Shown piece after piece: positions 61,385 to 64,000 of a stretch of 64,000 nt of DNA; positions within the stretch are counted from its first letter, which is position 1; every line of letters begins with the position of its first letter. The notes under the pieces were generated by a model that saw only the letters and a list, made by a program, of their open reading frames with translations, was not told where the DNA came from and made no database searches. A program made the position numbers and the translations under genes. Source of the DNA: Undaria pinnatifida (taxonomy: Eukaryota; Sar; Phaeophyceae; Laminariales; Alariaceae); assembly GCA_012845835.1 (NCBI GenBank), contig JABAKD010000025.1:524001-588000 (forward strand), written 5' to 3'.

Positions 61385-61458
61385 TCTCTCAGCGATCTTG
61401 GTGGTTCGTGTCGTCGTCCCGACGGTCGAGAGTAGCAAATAAAAATTGCATCCTTGAT
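61385..61458 (-). ncRNA. candidate box C/D snoRNA, copy B
   Basis: Same unit as at 60957-61030, with both rRNA-complementary guides intact (GATCTTGGTGGT and AGTAGCAAATA on the + strand) and D box CTGA (61392-61389). The C box is weaker (AGGATGC) and C' is GGACGAC. Confidence 0.55.
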
Positions 61459-61705
61459 AATGCTTTCAAATCTCCACTCCTGCTCAATACTCTTACGCAT
61501 CTTACAGAACCCGAGGGTTTACGAATTGCGAGATAATGCGCACCTAGCCCCACCCACCCCCGTCTACAAAGAAACATGTATGCCATCGTGCCCAACACAA
61601 GATAAAAAACAAGATGGGTAAAATCTGTAATCTGGTGCTGAAACAGTTGAATCGACAAGGTCTTTGCGGCAAGCGAAAGAAAAACGTCATATCATATCTA
61701 TGTGG

Positions 61706-61781
61706 ACATCTCATCGATCTTGGTGGTTCGTGTCGTCATGCCGACGGTCGAGAGTCGCAAGTACACGTTGCATCCTTGATA
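61706..61781 (-). ncRNA. candidate box C/D snoRNA, copy C (diverged)
   Basis: Third unit. The D guide is intact, but the D box is ATGA instead of CTGA and the second guide has two changes (AGTCGCAAGTA on the + strand). It is probably decaying or retargeted. Confidence 0.4.
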
Positions 61782-62225
61782 TCCCTTGACGTCCGTATTG
61801 GTACTGCGTGTCGTACTCGAAAACACAACTTTCTTTTTTTCATGAAGTTCTTTAACCAGTGGGCGTGCCGAACTTGGGAGATATCGGATCGCGCAACACG
61901 TGCTAGGGCGGTATCGGTGGAGCTTTTTTCAAAAAAAAAAAATGGGGAGGGGGGGGTCTTGACATGATGAGATGACGAAAAGCTCTATTCCGTACCTCGC
62001 CCAAAGTTTTTTTTTTTTTTAATCCTCCGGCGGATGGGGGAAAAAAAAAAATAACGAAAGCCTTGGTTAAGCACACTTCCACGTATTTTCATACATGGTC
62101 GTGTGTCAATTTATCTAGCTCAATTGCATTGGCAATCCAGCGCTATGATAGCTGGCCAGCGTGTCCTTTGGTTCCCGTGACAGCGATAGCGATGGTGTCA
62201 GTTAGCTTATTTAGAGTAAACTACA

Positions 62226-62853
62226 AGTCCTTTTGCGAGTCATTGGCTTCCAGCGCCGATTACGCACCGACCACACCACCCTCTCGTACGCGAAGGCCCT
62301 CAGGATGACACGATGCGAGAGCATCGAAACGACCATCCGTAAACGGCGGCTCTTCTTTGCCGGCGCCCTGGTGCGACAACACAAGGGGCGACTGCCCCGT
62401 CGGTTGATGTTCGGGACGATCGCTGGTGGGGAGAACCCGAAACCAGGCGGACAACTTAAGACTTGGCCTAGAGCCATAGCTGAGGACCTTAGGGTGTTCA
62501 AAGCCAACGAGGGATCAACGGAACACTCCCCCTTAGTTTTTGGAGTTGGGACCGCGCTGTGGCCCACTGCAGCAAAAAAGGTGGGCAAGTGGTACCGGGG
62601 GGTCCTCGAAGCAGCTGAACGGTTCATGGGCAGGTGGCACGAGGATGAGGCAAAGCTGAGTAGACAGCGCCGCGCATCCGCCGTGGGTGGTGTCGAAGGG
62701 AACGGGGGGAGGGGGGGCAGCAGGAGGGGTAGAAGGAACACCGCCCAAGGGTATGGGGGCAGGGGGGGGGACAGGAGGAGTAGAAGGGAAACCGCGGTAG
62801 ATGAAAGTAGGAAGGAGACCGCAGACAGGGTAGCAAGGTACCAGGCCGACTAG
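62226..62853 (+). mobile_element. C-terminal part of a LINE-type reverse transcriptase ORF, 5' truncated
   Basis: An open frame ending TAG at 62851-62853 encodes a post-RT C-terminal region: IETTIRKRRLFFAGALVRQ, RLPRRLMFGTIAGGE, KPGGQLKTWPRAIAEDLRVF, then AAERFMGRW and an Arg/Gly-rich tail ending RVARYQAD. The pattern IETTxRKRRLxFAG..LPxxxMFG..GGQxKxW..xDLRxF is one I associate with non-LTR retrotransposon polyproteins in stramenopile genomes. The polymerase domain itself is not in the window, so the copy is dead. Its 3' flank is continuous with 62854-63907. Confidence 0.75.
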
Positions 62854-63622
62854 TAGGTGGAACCTTTCTATCTATGCCACTCGTACCGCCAACTGCTGCG
62901 GCTGCTCGGAATGTGATGTCTTGGTACTTTGATTTTTCCGTGAATTTATTTATTTTATTTTTTTTCTTTCCCCTTCTTATCCTTATGAAGGGAGTCTTGC
63001 ATGGTGGGTAGGTGACGAGCCTGTTTTATTTGGCCCTCCCAGTCTTCCTTCTTCTACTTGTTTCTTTTTTCCGGGGTATTTTTTCCCTTTCTTTCCCCCT
63101 TGCATGTCCATTTTGGCTCATGCTCGGGGTATGTTTCTATCTCCCGTGCTTTGGCTCCCCTTTTTATTTATTTATTTTGTCTTGGTTTCTTTCGTTGTTT
63201 CTCTCTTTTACAAGGTATTTTGGTTTAATGAGAAGAACACAAAGGGGGGAGGGGGGGAAACAGGAGGAGTAGAAGGAAAGCCGTCCAAGGGAATGGGGGC
63301 AGGGGGGGCAACAGGAGGAATAGAAGGGAGACCGCGGTGGACGAAGGCAGGAAGGAGATGGCAGACAGGGTAGCAAGGTACCAGGCCGACTAGTAGGTAC
63401 ATGGCACTTTTCGTCTTTCTCTGGGGTATTTTTTTCCCCTTTGTTCCCTCCTTGCGTGTCCAGGTTTTTGGCTCGTGTTCGGATTATCTTATTTTGGTTT
63501 TACTTTACTTTATTTTATTTCATTTTATTATGTTTCTTTTCCGAGCTTTGGCTCTCCTTTCCGGTTGGGTTGTTTCTTCGATTTCCCCTTCATTTTGTTT
63601 GTTTCATTTTTTTTTTTTTTTA

Positions 63623-63661
<39 letters not shown>

Positions 63662-63907
63662 TTTATTTCGTATTTCTCTCTTCCAATGTATTTCTGTTGC
63701 TGACGTATGTATGTTGTGCCTGTCGTACCCAGTACTAGGGCATGACATTGCGTTGTCGAATGCATTACGATGCATTATCTCTGTGTCGTGGCTTGTGACC
63801 ACAGAGCTGATCTTTCTAGGGTGAAGAATCAGTACGGACACTGGGTGTGCTGGATGTCGACGAGTAGAAGAACGGTTTAATGTGAAGAACACACACACAA
63901 GTGCTCT
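62854..63907 (+). mobile_element. LINE 3' UTR including a second copy of the coding tail
   Basis: T-rich 3' UTR. From 63173 to 63907 it is nearly identical to 38415-39157 (opposite strand). Within it, 63240-63396 repeats the Arg/Gly-rich coding tail of the preceding ORF and ends in the same [11 protein letters not shown], so either a 5'-truncated element inserted into or beside another, or the element has a tandem tail. It ends in a CACACACAA tract near 63899. Confidence 0.65.
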
Positions 63908-64000
63908 CGTGATGAAGAAACCCATGGGCTATCAGAAACTATACAAGAAAAATCTATAAAGTGTGTAGCAAAACAAGAACGGCATGCTTTCCGACCATTC

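Larger units (their letters stand above)
57331..62225. other. RRP5 upstream intron or 5' intergenic region; no further exon seen
   Basis: No S1-domain exon is visible on the - strand to the right of 57330. The first part (57440-59270) contains no supported feature other than short simple repeats. The rest carries the fold-back element, a SINE-like copy, the third 200-bp repeat, a short tandem repeat and the candidate snoRNA array listed separately. Confidence 0.5.

Overview
This is a eukaryotic nuclear genome window. All four genes found are split by GT-AG introns, exons are mostly 70-330 bp, introns run to several kb, and simple repeats and transposon fragments fill the non-coding DNA. The intron-rich layout, a roughly balanced base composition and a retroelement C-terminus of a type I associate with stramenopiles suggest a brown alga or related photosynthetic stramenopile. 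That assignment is an inference; no lineage marker is decisive.

Layout. (1) 265-1330, + strand: the last two exons of a molybdopterin-binding-fold protein, probably FAD-synthase-like. (2) 5820-13529, +: a complete or nearly complete DNAJC21/Jjj1-type J-protein with eight exons, about 902 codons and two C2H2 zinc fingers. (3) 15521-23138, +: a six-exon gene for an unrecognised protein of about 888 residues. (4) 25964-57330, - strand and convergent with gene 3: 26 in-phase exons (1,695 codons plus stop) of the ribosome-biogenesis factor RRP5/PDCD11, with about eleven S1 domains, an acidic linker and C-terminal HAT repeats. Its 5' exons are not visible in the window. 57331-64000 is either its upstream intron or intergenic DNA, and it carries repeats, a LINE fragment and a candidate snoRNA array.

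Two genes share a theme: Jjj1/DNAJC21 acts in release and recycling of late pre-60S factors, and RRP5 acts in early pre-18S and pre-60S processing. On the RRP5 strand there are two arrays of short conserved units with C/D-like boxes. One (three copies near 61 kb) has two stretches antisense to adjacent conserved LSU rRNA words. The other (six copies, 34.0-37.2 kb) lies in one RRP5 intron.

The most unusual property is that introns of genes 2, 3 and 4 repeatedly contain decayed partial copies of the neighbouring exon, in the same orientation and often including the splice junction. The non-coding DNA is also enriched in two palindromes, TACCWGGTA and TATTAATA, and contains a tRNA-headed SINE-like family, a CAGTA-ended MITE-like family, a fold-back element and two nearly identical LINE tails in opposite orientation.
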